DNA of 64,000 nucleotides from Ectocarpus siliculosus (lineage: Eukaryota; Sar; Phaeophyceae; Ectocarpales; Ectocarpaceae). The position numbers and the translations under genes were made by a program. The stretch is from assembly GCA_000310025.1 (NCBI GenBank), contig FN649731.1, forward strand, positions 902,823 to 966,822, given 5' to 3'. Within the stretch, counting starts at the first letter, position 1; the number at the start of each line of letters is the position of its first letter. Shown here piece by piece: positions 12,501-24,230 of this stretch. The notes beneath the pieces are model-generated. The model was not told where the DNA came from. It made no database searches and saw only the letters and a program-made list of their open reading frames with translations.

Positions 12501-15500
12501 AAGGGGTAGATGCGGTGAGGTTTGTACCGCTGTTTCTTCCCCGAAGGGTCGACCGTCGCTCAATAAGCAACTGGATGGTTTCCCAGATCCAACCATCTGC
12601 TAGTGTCCACAAGGGATACCCGTCCACTATTGATTTCGAAGAAATCTGATTTGAACCTCTGTCCCGACCAATATCCACCTGGGTGATTTGCTTCATTTGG
12701 AAAGTCATATCGAGCGTCGACACAATGGGCTATCGACCAAATACGATATGGATTACGGTGCTAGACAATAGGCGTGAGCGTACACCGGGGATAGGCTTAA
12801 GATGTGTCTCGTTAGTTTAACGTTTTTTCTTCGCATTCTTCACGCGAATCAATCAAATCGTTCCCCGCGAACACCGGAATGTTGCATTCCTGTATCGAGG
12901 ATACCCCCCCCCCCGCCATCCGGGTTTCCGTGTCCTCCTCGATTTCGCCGTATTTTTTTGTTCGTTTTGTGTATTTTTGCGACACCAACAGGGAAAGAGT
13001 CGGGCAAAGGTGGACGTGCTGAGAGATGCCACGAACAACCACCGCACCGTTACCGTTCGCGGAGCCCCGAAAAATGTGTCCCACGCCGTTCGTCTCCTTT
13101 GCCAGGTATGATATTTTTGCTTTTTTTGCATACACAGACGGCTTTGGTACAACATGCTGTTCTGTGTAGCAAGCAAATGCCGGAGGCCTAGATCGAAATC
13201 GAGCCGGAGTCGCACTACTACACACGTGTACCCCACCCGTGTTGGAAATCGTGCTGCACATCGGTAGACACCTCTTTAAGCATCGGTTGTTAATGTACTC
13301 CGCACCGATGTGTTTTGGGGTATCATGAAGCCTGAAATGTTTCTGGGTGTGTCCCCGGCACTCCCAGTGGAAGCCTCAACGGTTTTCAGAGTATATTATT
13401 TCGCGCTCTGACGTTGGGTGCCGACTGCACACTTACCGCTCCGCATCGCGCATACCCGCTACCCCCCGCCCCTCCCAAATCGCCAAAGACTATCGGCAAC
13501 TCGGTGGTTGTGGGCGAAGTCGAGAAATACCCACCGGCCGCATCTGCAGCAAAGCCTCGGGTTCGTTTTGCTGTGGGCGGAGGCCACGGCGATGGTGGTA
13601 GCGATGGCGGTAGCGATAGCGGCGATGGCGGCGGCTTTGACGTTATGACGAAGACCCGCGCCCCTGCCAACCACAGAAACACCACCGCCGCCGCCTGGAC
13701 CACCACCGACACCACCACAAGTAATAAAAACAACGCCGACAACAACGACAACAACCACATCACCAACATTTGCGGGCACCACACCATACATAGCAAGATC
13801 GGCAACGCTGCCCTGACTGCAGCCGGCATGACCATGGATACATACCCCGCTCCTACCGAGCGTCCTAGCGTTGGCGCCGGAAACAACGACGTCGCGAACC
13901 GTTCTGCTCCTTCCGTTGGCGGTGCTTGCGCTGCAACCGATCCTGCCACGGCTGGCGCCTCCGCTGCTCCAGCTCCAGCTGGTACCGGTGGTGGTGATTA
14001 CGAGGCTGTGGCCGGAGCAGGGAAACATGGCGCCTTCTTCGAAGGTATTGACGTTCCTCCGAGATCGACCCTTAGCAACAACCCAGGCATGCGGGACACG
14101 ATGGACATGGTCGAACGGCTTCACGCGGCGGGTAGGGGAGGACAAGAAAACCACCGCCAGCCTCATCAGCAGCACGCTGCGCCCCCCGTGGAGGCCGCTG
14201 CTCCTGCCACTCCAGGCGTCGTCGATAGAAACATCGATTTCTCGACCCCGGGTCGTCCGGGCTTTGCCACCGTTGGTGATAGCTTCCCGGCTCACCCGCT
14301 GTACCCCATGGCTACCGCGCCTCCTGCTGCTCATCCCGCCGGCATCCCCAATGTCGGCAATGGTATCGGCCACGCCAACATGGCCCATGCCGGGTACGTT
14401 CCCGCGTTCGATGGCGGCGATGCTGTTGGAGCTCCTTGCTTTGCTGATTTGGGTGGGGTAGCGGCTGCCGGAACTGTGGGTGTCGGTGGTAGCATCGATG
14501 GGCTTAGCGCAGGGGCTCCTCCCGGGTTTTCTCGTGGACGTTTAGGGTCCATCAACGCTTTGCCAGTTCCGGCGGAGGCTGGGCACTCCGACGCGTCGGC
14601 CATGAGATTCTCTACGTATCGGCCGTCGACTGTTGCCGACGCTGGCACCGGTAACGCAGCCGGTTCCATTCCAACTATAACGGGGCATCCGAACATGACC
14701 GCTGCTTCCGGGCTTGGGGCCTTCGCTGCCCCGGCTACCAGGGATGGTATTTATTTGGCCGGTGATGGTGGTGGCGGCGGCGGCGGTGGTGGTGCCTTTC
14801 CTGCTACTGGTGTTAACGTTGATGCTGGTGGTTATGGTTTTCTTGCGTCATCCGCTGCTTTTGCTCAAGATCTGGCACCCTCAGATGCTGCTACTCCTGC
14901 TGCTCCCGCAAGTGTCTACCATCCGCCGTCTACTCGCCCCCCAGCAGCCAATCGTCCAGACAACGCCGCGAAATCGACTGCTCCGGTTGGTTTCGCTACC
15001 CCCGATCAACCCGCCCTTGCCACGGAAGCGGAGGGAAACTATGGACAAACCGCTTCAGGAACGACGCTCCAACAAATGTCTGAACAACCAAGCCTGCACA
15101 ACGGCCACATTTCACCTGCCGGTGAAAAGGGGATCACCGCAGAGGTCGCCGGCTGGGGCAAAGCAGGAGGAGCCGGAAAAGATGATGGGAACAACGACGG
15201 GGATAATCGAGGCGTTTTTTCTCCTCCCAGTTGGACTGATGACGACAACGGTGACGGCGATGGCGACGGCGTCACGGACGGGGCTGGAGCCGGGGCCTTG
15301 GACGAGGCGGTTGTTGTTGCGGAACCCGATCCTCATGTGGAGGCGGTGTTGAAGGCCGCCAAGTGTGAGCGCATTCTGCCCTTGCTCGTCGCGAGGCAGA
15401 TCGACCTGCGGAAGCTGGCGCTCATGGAATACGACGACTTCAAGGCGCTTGAGGTATGGTGCGGAATGAGAACCGTGGGGGTACCCGCAGCAGAAGGCGT

Positions 15501-16864
15501 TTAGGGATGGGGAAGGGGGAGCTTTCGCGTGCACCAGAGAGTCAAGTTTCGCAAGGATTTCAACGCCCCCGTTGTACTTGCCTAAACCAACGTATGCATC
15601 CTTGTGGTTGTTTCGGAACGGAATTGTGGAGCGAGCTAACTTTTTCTGGGTGTCCCCTTCCTCTAGGCACTGACTCAGCCCGGCGTGGAACGCTCCTATG
15701 TGACCCCCCTGCGTGTTTATTTCATGGTTCCTGCGTTGCGGGGAATTCTAGGATGAAAATGATGCCAGCACAAGGGTGGCTAGGGGTCCCCAGTTGAAAA
15801 TCAAGCATTACTCCAAGCGGAAGATGAAGGAGCTAGGGGTGGAGATCGAGCCGGAGAAGGAGGAAGCCGTGGGCTACAAAAACGGCGGCAAAAAGCACGC
15901 TGGCCACGAGGGAGACTCCGAGGGGAAGTGCCACGTCTGCTGGGAGAAAGAGATTCAAGTACGTACATCTAGCTGGCTTGGCGGGCGCTCCTGTGCCGGA
16001 CTGTTCTTTTGTTTTGTGCTTGATGTTGCTGCTGAATTGGCGCCATTCTTGTCTGTTTTGGAGTTGCTCCGTCGATGTTCCTGCGCGGCACCCCCGGCTG
16101 CAGCGCTGGTGAGTGCTTGACATACACGCTTGTCGTGTAAAATCTAGTGCTGAAATGGGGGCCCGACGTCCCTGCGATCATGTATGCCGACGACACGATC
16201 AACGGCAAAACTGTGCGGCGTAGCGTACGTACGAGCTCCGGGTCTACAGGCCTCGACCCTTGGTGTCCGTAGGCATCTCACCTCAATACTGCTGTGTACG
16301 GCCCGGCGTCTCGAAGAATCTGTGTGGCCGAATGTTGGCCGTCCCGAGGACGCGTCGCACAGTGATGTTCCGCAGTTGGTCGGGGTGAGCTTTAGCTGGA
16401 TATTCACGTGTTCTCTCAAGCTTCTCTCTACCTGTGCGGACTACCATTGCTGCTTTCATTCACCCTGCCGTTCCCGTCGAAATTGATTATTTATTCTCGG
16501 CTGCCGCACAACATCAAATAATGTTCACCTTGGCTTGCTCGTTCAACGGCCCGTCGGTTCTTCCTTTCCATCCCGGTGGTCTGCTTGATGATGCTGGCAT
16601 GGCGGGGGCCATCCTTGAAATATTGTAGCGATTTTTTTCGCAATTGTTTTCGCTGTTCCAAGAACTTCGTTCCCTTCTATCTGTTCAACTGAGATGCGCC
16701 GCTCCCTACTCTGTCGTGTTATCGCCTACGCTCAAACGCAGATCATCTTTTGCCCTTGCGGCCACGAGGCTTGCTGCGTAGACTGCGGAAAAGCCCTCGA
16801 GGGGGGTCCATGTCCTATCTGCCGTGCACCAGTGAAGGAGGCCGCCCGCGCCTTCAAGGGCTGA
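6549..16864 (+). CDS. KH-domain / SAM-like / C-terminal RING-finger protein, 12 exons
   Basis: Proposed exons: 6549-7490, 7716-7821, 7939-8042, 8388-8570, 8896-8991, 9709-10092, 10436-10525, 11856-12155 (or 12122), 12992-13105, 13489-15453, 15752-15958, 16742-16864; about 1,530 aa. All junctions are phase 0 except 7821/7939. Exon 1 encodes an acidic/Ala-rich region with a short charged helix. Exons 2-3 and 8-9 each encode a KH-like domain; the second is clearest (…SNHGATLNTIV… then …HRTVTVRGAP…). Exons 4-5 and 6-7 are duplicate modules ending KKLRKAIKAL and KMLKKSIK. Exon 10 is long, disordered and Gly/Ala/Pro-rich, and ends in a SAM-like helix set. Exons 11-12 join to a C3HC4 RING (CHVCWE … CGHEACCVDC … CPICR) finishing 13 residues before TGA. 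Known KH+RING proteins (MEX-3) and KH+SAM proteins (Bicaudal-C) bind RNA, so an RNA-binding ubiquitin ligase is inferred. An in-frame TGA at 6540 supports ATG 6549, unless the CAG at 6547 is an acceptor for an earlier exon. Confidence 0.75.
9485..9518 (+). repeat. CAG/AGC trinucleotide run in an intron
   Basis: About eleven AGC units in the intron before exon 6 of the KH-RING gene. A second, interrupted AGC run (9,961-9,999) lies inside exon 6, where it encodes a polyserine tract. Confidence 0.95.
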
Positions 16865-18013
16865 GCGGCGATGAGAGTAGATCCGGGAAATGGAGTTCAT
16901 TGTAGAACGTTCGTCGTATCTATCGTGATAGTGCGGTTGCTCAAACAGCTGTAAGACTTTCACAATTAGGGGGAGACTGTACTACTTCGTAGTGCCCGTG
17001 GGGTTGGCGCGTGGTACATGTTGCCCCGGAATACTGTGTTTTCTTTGCGCGCGATACTTGTCTACGGCACATTTTTCCGTTCGCGAAACACACCGATACG
17101 AGGGTTGCGGACCCCAGGAGCACGAGAGCCGGCTAGCTGCTGCAGCAAGCATATTGCTTTCAAAGGCGCAGGCATATGATATACTTGAACCAATCGGCGA
17201 GAGGAGAATAGGGGAGCGAGTGTTGAAGAGCGCTGCTTATGCTACTGTACATTAGCGGAGGATGAAGAAAGATAGATCCGGACATGAGCTGGGAAGGGCG
17301 TGTGAACTTCCTGCTGACAAACGCACAGACTTTGTGTTATAGCGAACCGAGTTTGGCGTTCGATGGGGGCGAGGACGCACAGTTGCCGAGAGACGATGTA
17401 CGGTGGCAATCTTTGTTTGGATGAAGGGGGGGGAGAAGAGATGGGTTGGTCCCGACTATTCATGCTTTATGGATCGGGTTTAGCGAGGCACACATTTTTT
17501 CACTTCTGACGGAAGCAATATTGTGGATTGGAGCGTAGAGATGCCATGGCTTTGATCCGTTGTACGGGCATGCATGCATTCCAGGACGAACAAAGTGGAG
17601 ACGCGCAGGGAGAGGGTGAAGGCAAAATACCCAGTGTTTGGTATCAGAGTTCGCGAGGGATCCATGCTGGACGAAGATTATCGATGCTGAGCTGGTGCGA
17701 GCGATGGACTGCATTCGATGGAGATCGGGGGGGGGGGGTGCACGTTGTAGAAGCGTTCTGCACTTGAATGGACTGCGTTTAGAAAAAGAAGATTCCGAAC
17801 TCTCGACGAACCTCGAGTGATTAAACATCAGGTACAACTGGACGAGAAACGTCAAATGCACTGGCCCTGGAATATATTGGATCGTATATGTTGGCAGTGG
17901 TATAATGAGCGCCACAACAATGGCTGTGACCGCACAAAGCTCTTCACAAAGCTCTTCGAATAGAACCAAAGCCCTCCCGGCATCACCACCTAGCTAGGTA
18001 GGGTTCCTGCCCT
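16865..18013. other. Intergenic, nothing supported
   Basis: Downstream flank of the KH-RING gene. There are short ORFs on both strands and a G run at about 17,729, but no domain, exon pattern or repeat that I can recognise. Confidence 0.5.
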
Positions 18014-18590
18014 TCACCCTGTGGTGACTCCCAACACCTGCTGGGATTCACAGCGATTATTTGTGTACAGGGTCATTTTGGCTGCATCGTTGAGCCGAAT
18101 GGCTGCGGTTTCCACGGGTGGAGTGTCGAACACTGGGGAAAGTCGATCTTGACGGGCCTGGGTCACCCAGGAAGCGGACGAGGTACAGTAGTACACGGAA
18201 GCGGCGGTCAGGAAATCTCGCCCAGCCACCTGAGAGTCCATCCGGTGCCATGCACCATCAGAATAAAGAACCCACAAGCAGGGGAATTGTGGCGAAGCGA
18301 CGGCCTCATGTAGAAACGAGGGGCGAGGGAGTAGCTCAAAGGCAAACATCGCTCTCCTTTAGCAACCGCCAATTCCTGTGTGGTCGCACCAATAAGAATC
18401 GCGCGATACCGTCGATTCGCTTGGCGATATTGGTCGGGCAAAGAACCTGTGCAGTACCGGAGAACATGCGGCTTGAAGTCCGCAACATCCCATCCAATTT
18501 GCGCTCCCAAGAAGGGCGAAGAAGATCCTTTCAAAGTGTCTGGTACAAAGTCGGTTCCGTTCTCATACGTGCCCATCCGAAAGGGGTCAC
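18014..18590 (-). pseudogene. Unrecognised coding remnant with a frameshift
   Basis: Two minus-strand frames abut. The first (from about 18,576 down) starts MGTYENGTDFVPDTLKG and reads as ordinary globular protein to about 18,345. The second continues from there to a TGA at 18,014-18,016 (tail …ESQQVLGVTTG). Both have balanced composition with aromatic and aliphatic residues, unlike the low-complexity shadow frames around them, and together they give about 185 residues. The switch near 18,345 needs one indel or a very short intron. I do not recognise the family. The neighbouring block at 18,730-19,135 recurs at 55 kb, so this may be part of a decayed mobile element. The plus-strand ORF over the same DNA (18,118-18,696) is Arg/Ser-rich and more likely a shadow. 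Confidence 0.35.
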
Positions 18591-18729
18591 CGGTGAGTCA
18601 ACTCAATTCAAGACAAGTAGACGTGTCATCCTCTTGCAGGTGCTGAAAGTTTCTTCACAAGTTGTTGCGCGTTGTACAAGTATTGCTGTACTGTAGGCAG
18701 TGCTCGGAGTATCGGAAGGAGGTGTTCGT

Positions 18730-19135
18730 CACACACGGGGCTGGGCTGCCGCAGCCCGCAATTTTCCAAGTATACCAACCTAGCCACCTTTCCACCTGGA
18801 GAGTGACCTCCCATCAACCAGCCATGATTGTTGAGGTTAGGGGTGTGATGCGTCAGCTTAGAGACGAAACAACACCGCTCGTACCTTGGTACTGCACATT
18901 CGTGAGGTTTGATTCGGCTGACTCGAGGACAAATGTTTCACCCTGTACATCGTTCTATAATAATACCTTTCACTACCTGGAGAAGAAACCTGACAGCCTT
19001 CCGGACGTGCTGGCATGTTTGGCATCTACATAAATCTGCAAGAAAACCCCTTTCCCCGGCGGTGCCGACGAAACGACCGACGTACTCTAGCCAAGTCAAC
19101 TCAGATTTGATTCAAGTCCCAATAGATACATAATT
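18730..19135 (+). repeat. Dispersed repeat block R1 (left copy)
   Basis: Matches the reverse complement of 55,235-55,650 over about 400 bp with short indels. Shared words include CACCTTTCCACCTGGAG, CTCGAGGACAAATGTTTC and CGAAACGACCGACGTACTC. It contains the end of a degraded open frame in both copies. No terminal repeats were identified. Confidence 0.8.
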
Positions 19136-19139
19136 GGCA

Positions 19140-20630
19140 CCCGTTGTTTCTCCAGCCGTCCAGCCGTCCTACAAATCCACGCACATCCCATGTCGGGACC
19201 GACGTTCATAACTAATTGCATCCCAAGGTTGTGGATGGCTCGTTCATACCCAAGGTCCACACGCTCGTCGAATGTTAGCAAGTATCTTCCCACGCAACAC
19301 CACAACAATTGTTAACACTACAACACGCACCGCGACCCCCTATGTACTTCACCCGTTGTATCTTCATCCGTCCCACATTGTCCACCTGCAATTTCAACCT
19401 CCAAACGGGTTGACATCAACTGCTATTTTTGGCTCTAGAGCACAGCACCCCACCCTTCGATAGACATCACCCCTACTATTTTGCATCAGAACCTTCGACA
19501 TCTATCTTCACGAAAAACACATCTATCAGTCAAGTCTCCCAAACGTTCACGCAAATCTACCAATAAGCTACCAAACGTCGTCGTACCCAATCCTGAGACG
19601 ATGACAACGACGACGATGACATCGAGGACGCCAACAGTGACAACAACTACGAAAACGACGACGACGAAAACCTCGAAAAGGACGACGGCGAAAACACCGA
19701 CGACGACGACGGTGACAACCACAGCGACGAATCAACACCGACGACGGCAACAGCGCCGACGACGTCGATGACAGCGACGATTCCGAAAACGTCTGACTTA
19801 GTCTTCCTTCAAATGCATTCTTTTCTACACGGGTCTGTCACTTTCGCCACTTTCCTGACAGTTACTGGAGAGGTTTTCCCATTTTTCACTCTTTCCTACC
19901 TTCTTACGTACTCTTGTGCTACTGTATCCATTTTTTTTTTCCCGATTGCCCCCCGTCGACATGCTTTCCTCCCCTTTTACGATCTTTCCGTTATTTCGCG
20001 TTGCGTGTTCTATTTCGACCATCGCTCCCCCTCTTTGTTGTTTTCCTACCCACCCGTCTTTTTCCCATTACGGCGAGCATTAATACATCGATGTCTTCGT
20101 CCTTGGCGTTGTTTACTTTTTGGCTTTGCCACGTTTCTTTAGGTTTCCCCCCGTTTTATTGCGTCAACTTCTGAAGGTTTTTTCCGTTTGCAGAGACTCT
20201 CTTGCGGCGGGAACCGTACGTTCCCCCTAACTTCTGCCCGTCGGCGTCTTTGCCGTTTCCGGTGCGTGTTCGTACTTTTCGTTCTTGCCCCTGTTTCCCT
20301 TTCCTGCTATTTCTCTTGAAACTTCTCATGTTTTCCTCATGTGTGTCCGGTACTATACTTTACGTGCAGCTACGTCTTTCTCCATCGAGACACTTCATTA
20401 TATGAAGTTCAACTGCACGTAAGTGAGATCGGTTTTGTTTTTGCACCCATTGCCCATGCATTACTTGCACAGCAACCCAACCGTGCTAGACGCAACATGC
20501 ACGTCAACTTGTTGTGCTGCGGTTACGACTTCATCCCTGTATAAAGAGACGAGTCAAGCGATAAGTTTACCCTTTATAGTTGTCCACGCCGAAATCCCGC
20601 CGTCATACAGCCCGACATACATATCCCAAT
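19140..20630. other. Non-genic, low-complexity GAC-rich and T-rich stretch
   Basis: Positions 19,590-19,790 are a GAC/AAC-rich simple sequence. In one plus-strand frame it reads as an Asp/Asn/Glu-rich run that stays open into a hydrophobic T-rich stretch to about 20,142. Composition alone explains both. No gene is supported. Confidence 0.5.
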
Positions 20631-20634
20631 CATC

Positions 20635-21190
20635 ACAACGCCGAGGAATTTCTGTTCAATGCGCGTGGCGGTGCATGTCTGGGGAACAACCGGCTTCTAG
20701 ATATATTTTCCTGTCTTGCGACGGCAGTCTGGCCACCCGCCCCATTGGGAGGCGGGGGGTCATTCTTTCCCCCTACATAGCCACCACTCGTACAAAGTGC
20801 ATATACCAGAAATAATTGTTCGTGCGTGGAAGTATATACATGTAGTGTTGGTCGGAAGTAGCCGTTACGTAGGACGCAGTTGGGGCTTTCCTGGAGGGTA
20901 TATGGAAAGAGGCATTTGGATAATAGTACGGAGTCCCCGTTGTCTGTCGAAGTCTTGGGGCGCACCTCTTTCTCCTCTCTCTCTCTCCCCTCTTGCGAGC
21001 TTGTATTACAATAAAGTTGAACAGCAACCCCAGTTCGCACGGCACATACCGGTGCCAGAGCTCACGCTACACGAACAATGCATGCAGAACAATGTCGAAT
21101 CTGATCACAGACGCTCTCTATCCCTCATCTCCCTTTCGCCACCACCATTGCCATTCAGGCAGAACTGCACTCCCACCAAGCCCACGCCCC
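20635..21190 (+). repeat. Dispersed repeat block R2 (left copy)
   Basis: The part from about 20,890 to 21,190 matches the reverse complement of 53,030-53,310. Shared words include GTCGAATCTGATCACAG, GCCAGAGCTCACGC and AAGCCCACGCCCCTCC. Both copies include a CT/GA-rich run and the flanking sequence of a unit seen again next to the assembly gap. Confidence 0.75.
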
Positions 21191-21449
21191 TCCCTCCCAG
21201 CAGGGAGTCGGGCCACAACGTGATATTGTCGGTTGGGAAAATCCTCCGACCCCAACCGTTGGAGGCAACTCGGCCACACGTCCCCTCTTGTCCACAATCA
21301 GACGGTCAAGCTGTCTTCACGTGATGATTACAGACTTGGGCACGCCTTCACAATACCGCATCAAACCCATGCAGTAGAATAGAGTCGTTCTTGTACTGCA
21401 AGCACTCCAACACAGGGAAAGCACATCCATCAATGGGCCAGTTAAACCA

Positions 21450-21600
21450 CGAGAAGAATATCCCCGAAGAACAGGTGTGTCAGAGTCTTGGGCCGCACGA
21501 CCTAAGGCTGATTGAATCACCAAGTCAAGGATACAAATAGACTGTACCATCGTTCGCATTTCAAATGTTCTTAGCGCCTACGGTTGGGTGCAACTTCGAT
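21450..21600 (+). repeat. Dispersed repeat block R3 (left copy)
   Basis: Direct (same-strand) match to 52,715-52,860. Both copies contain CCCGAAGAACAGGTG, CTTGGGCCGCACGACC and GCGCCT(A/G)CGGTTGGGT. The right copy runs straight into the poly-G tract beside the assembly gap. Confidence 0.8.
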
Positions 21601-23180
21601 CGGCGGGCGGCCGCAAAACACGAGGACTTGACGAAAGTTCGGTGGCCAGCTTCGCGAGAGTCTTCCAGGGCGCCACCTATTCGTTAAGACGCGAACGGCA
21701 AGTGTCTACACCACACCCCACGAGCATTTTGCTGTGCCTGCTGGCTGAATATATGTATGGAATCCCTTGCTCGGCTAAATCAACGGCATCCAACACTTGA
21801 CCATACTCAAGCACACTCACTCACATTATTTCATAAAACCGACTTGCGTTTTTTCCTTTTTCTGGATCCCCGGATCCTCAGGACTAAAAGAGAAGCCACA
21901 ATGGCAGGGAACGTTTTCCCAAAGTGCACGTTTCTGGGAACTTTCTATTCGTGTATCTGCCGCTCTGCCCATCAATACTGTCTCCTTCTCTTCCCTCCAA
22001 GCACAGCCGAGGGTTCTCTTTCCTGCAGCAACGGGAACTACAGTGAGTGCTACTACTGCACGCAATAGTCTCAGAAGATCAATCCCCATAGTTATAGCCT
22101 CTGCACCGCTTTCTTCGCTTCACTCACAATGATTGCAACCGAACGTCTACTGAAGTCGGTCCTCTCCTTTCCCCCAACCTTCGAAAGAAAAACGGGTGAG
22201 TGGGTGGGTGGGAAAAGCCTTAACTTGTTAGCAGCCCCCGAGGCGTCTATTTGTCCACCTAGACCCTGGTCTCTGTGCTACGCTCTCTCTGGCACGCTAA
22301 GACTGTCTGCGTGAACACAGAACTTCGACAGACAGAGTGGGTACAACTCAACTCCTTCCCTCCTTCGGGGGCCCCGTACTACAGTACATAATGCCCAAGC
22401 TTACCCCCAAAACGAACGCCATGCATGCCATCCGAATGGTTAAATAAACATCTGTTTGTTTGTCGATGACCTTCACCAAATCCACTTGCCCCTTTTGCCT
22501 CGTCTCCCTTCCGCCACTACCGTCGCCATCCAGATACAGAGTTGCTGCACTTGCCCGCACACACACTCACACATACATAGAAAATTTGCACCCAGTCGTA
22601 CACAGATAGGTAGGTAAACTACACTTGGTATTCACTGTTCGCAAGGTGACACCTAGGCTAATAAAGAGAGGAGGGTGGGGATTGACGTATATCCCAGGTG
22701 GATCAAGAGTCATCCTCTTACCTCTCCGAGCCGACCTCCCTCTCTCTCGTACGTGTCTAGTCTCGAACTAGCTGATTTCAGTCGACCATTATTCCTCATC
22801 TCCATGACGACAACAACGAGTGAATTACTTCCCCAGCTACACCTTTGCTTTTCATCCCGTACAGTGACATGGTGCCCTTCACTTTGGCCATCACCTACTG
22901 AAGTCCGCTACTACAGTTTCCTTTGCCCTCGGTCTTGAAGCAAAGTTACACGAAACGTCGTATCGCCACTCGACCATTCTATGTACATCCTTACCGCTTG
23001 CTTAGTGGATAGCCGGATCAACGAGGTTTTAATGTACGAGACTCTTTTTATCATGTCAGGTCATCCATCCTCTCGGGCACCAAACCACGACCATCCCAAT
23101 AGCCCCCTTTGCGGACAAGCCGACCATGCCTCCGAACGACTGTGTCCCACCCAGGGAGAAGCATACGCGATGCTTGCCGT
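21601..23180. other. Non-genic stretch, nothing supported
   Basis: Short ORFs only, with no recognisable domain and no repeat copy found elsewhere in the window. Confidence 0.5.
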
Positions 23181-24230
23181 TCACCGCTCAATGGCGAGGA
23201 GGTCGAGACCCCGCCAGACGTTCGCTGAGGCTGGCCACTTGACCTTTGTCAAGTCCTTGCTGAACCCGGGCTGGAAGTGAATCTTCCTCAAGGAATCGGG
23301 CCACGAAATCCCGGCAATAGACTTGTCGTAGCCTCCGAGATCCAAGCTTTGGAGGCCAGTTGGCCACACGATCCCGCTCAATTCCCATTTGAAGGCCGCG
23401 CCAAACGACAGTTCTTGCAGGTGGGTAGGCCATCGTGTGCCAACAACGGGCTGGCTAAACTTTTTGCCAAAAGCAAGCCGCAAAAGGGAGGCTGGCCAAT
23501 CAACGTTTGTGATCGACTGATTAAACCTGTTCCCAAGCGATAGCTGCTGCAGGCTGGCGGAAAAAAGTGTTGGATCGAGGGGAATTTTCAAATAACCGCG
23601 GATTGACAGGTGTGTCAGAGACGTTGGCCATGAAATATCGTCAAAGGACCCGCGGAACCCGCCAAGGCCCAACGTTTCCAGGCCCCTTGGCCACACGACC
23701 CCGCGCGAATCCTGCCCGAACAACTTGCCGGCGCTTTCAGTTTGCCAGGCCATACTACCCCGAAAACGGGCTGGTTGAAACTTGATCCAAAAGTAGGCCG
23801 CAAAAGGGAGGCCGGTCAGACAGTTCCACTGATTGGCTTGTTGAAAAACGTCCCAAACGATAGGTGCTCGAGGGAGTCAGGCAAAACTCGTCCATAGATG
23901 CGCTGATCAAATGTTTTGCCAAACGACAGGTGTGGGAGTGACTTGGGCCACTCAACCTCGGCGAGCGGTTCGTTGAACCATCCCGTGAAGGACAGGTGCT
24001 GGAGGTGGTCTGGCCATGTCGCTACCGTAATCGATCTCATGAAGGAAAACCCGAATTTGTTGGCCAAGAAGGCCAGGTGATTCCCTCCCGTCTCTGATCA
24101 AAATCACTGCCAAACTTCAGAATCTCAAGGGTGGACGGCCATACGATGCTGCTATTGAGTGCCTCGTTGAAGCCGTTGTCACCGATGGGGTACTCGTCCG
24201 TACCTAGCTCGAGGGACGTTACTCGCGACA
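23181..24230 (-). pseudogene. FNIP/WP-type leucine-rich-repeat gene, decayed
   Basis: Repeats of about 22 residues with the pattern WPxxLxxLxFGxxFNxxI run through the region on the minus strand. Examples are WPASLLRLAFGKKFSQPV, WPTHLQELSFGAAFKWEL and WPKSLPHLSFGKTFDQRI. At least ten units can be counted. This matches the FNIP repeat class (known from Dictyostelium, giant viruses and brown algae), usually assigned to protein binding. The reading frame is broken: it shifts near 24,075, stops at TGA 23,816-23,818, and resumes in other frames before the last intact stretch (about 23,753 to TGA 23,181). Multiple frame breaks in an otherwise clean repeat array point to a pseudogene. Introns are less likely, because repeat units continue across the breaks with almost no missing sequence. 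No partner gene is evident. Confidence 0.75.

Noticed and set aside
13459-14388. 309-codon minus-strand ORF
   Set aside because: Shadow of the long exon 10; Gly/Val/Arg-rich composition follows from the repeat-like sense strand.
18118-18696. 192-codon plus-strand ORF
   Set aside because: Arg/Ser-rich and without features; the minus-strand frames over the same DNA look more protein-like.
19598-20142. Asp/Asn-rich frame followed by a hydrophobic stretch
   Set aside because: Explained by a GAC/AAC simple repeat joined to T-rich DNA. It starts just after a stop codon and has no start or splice context.
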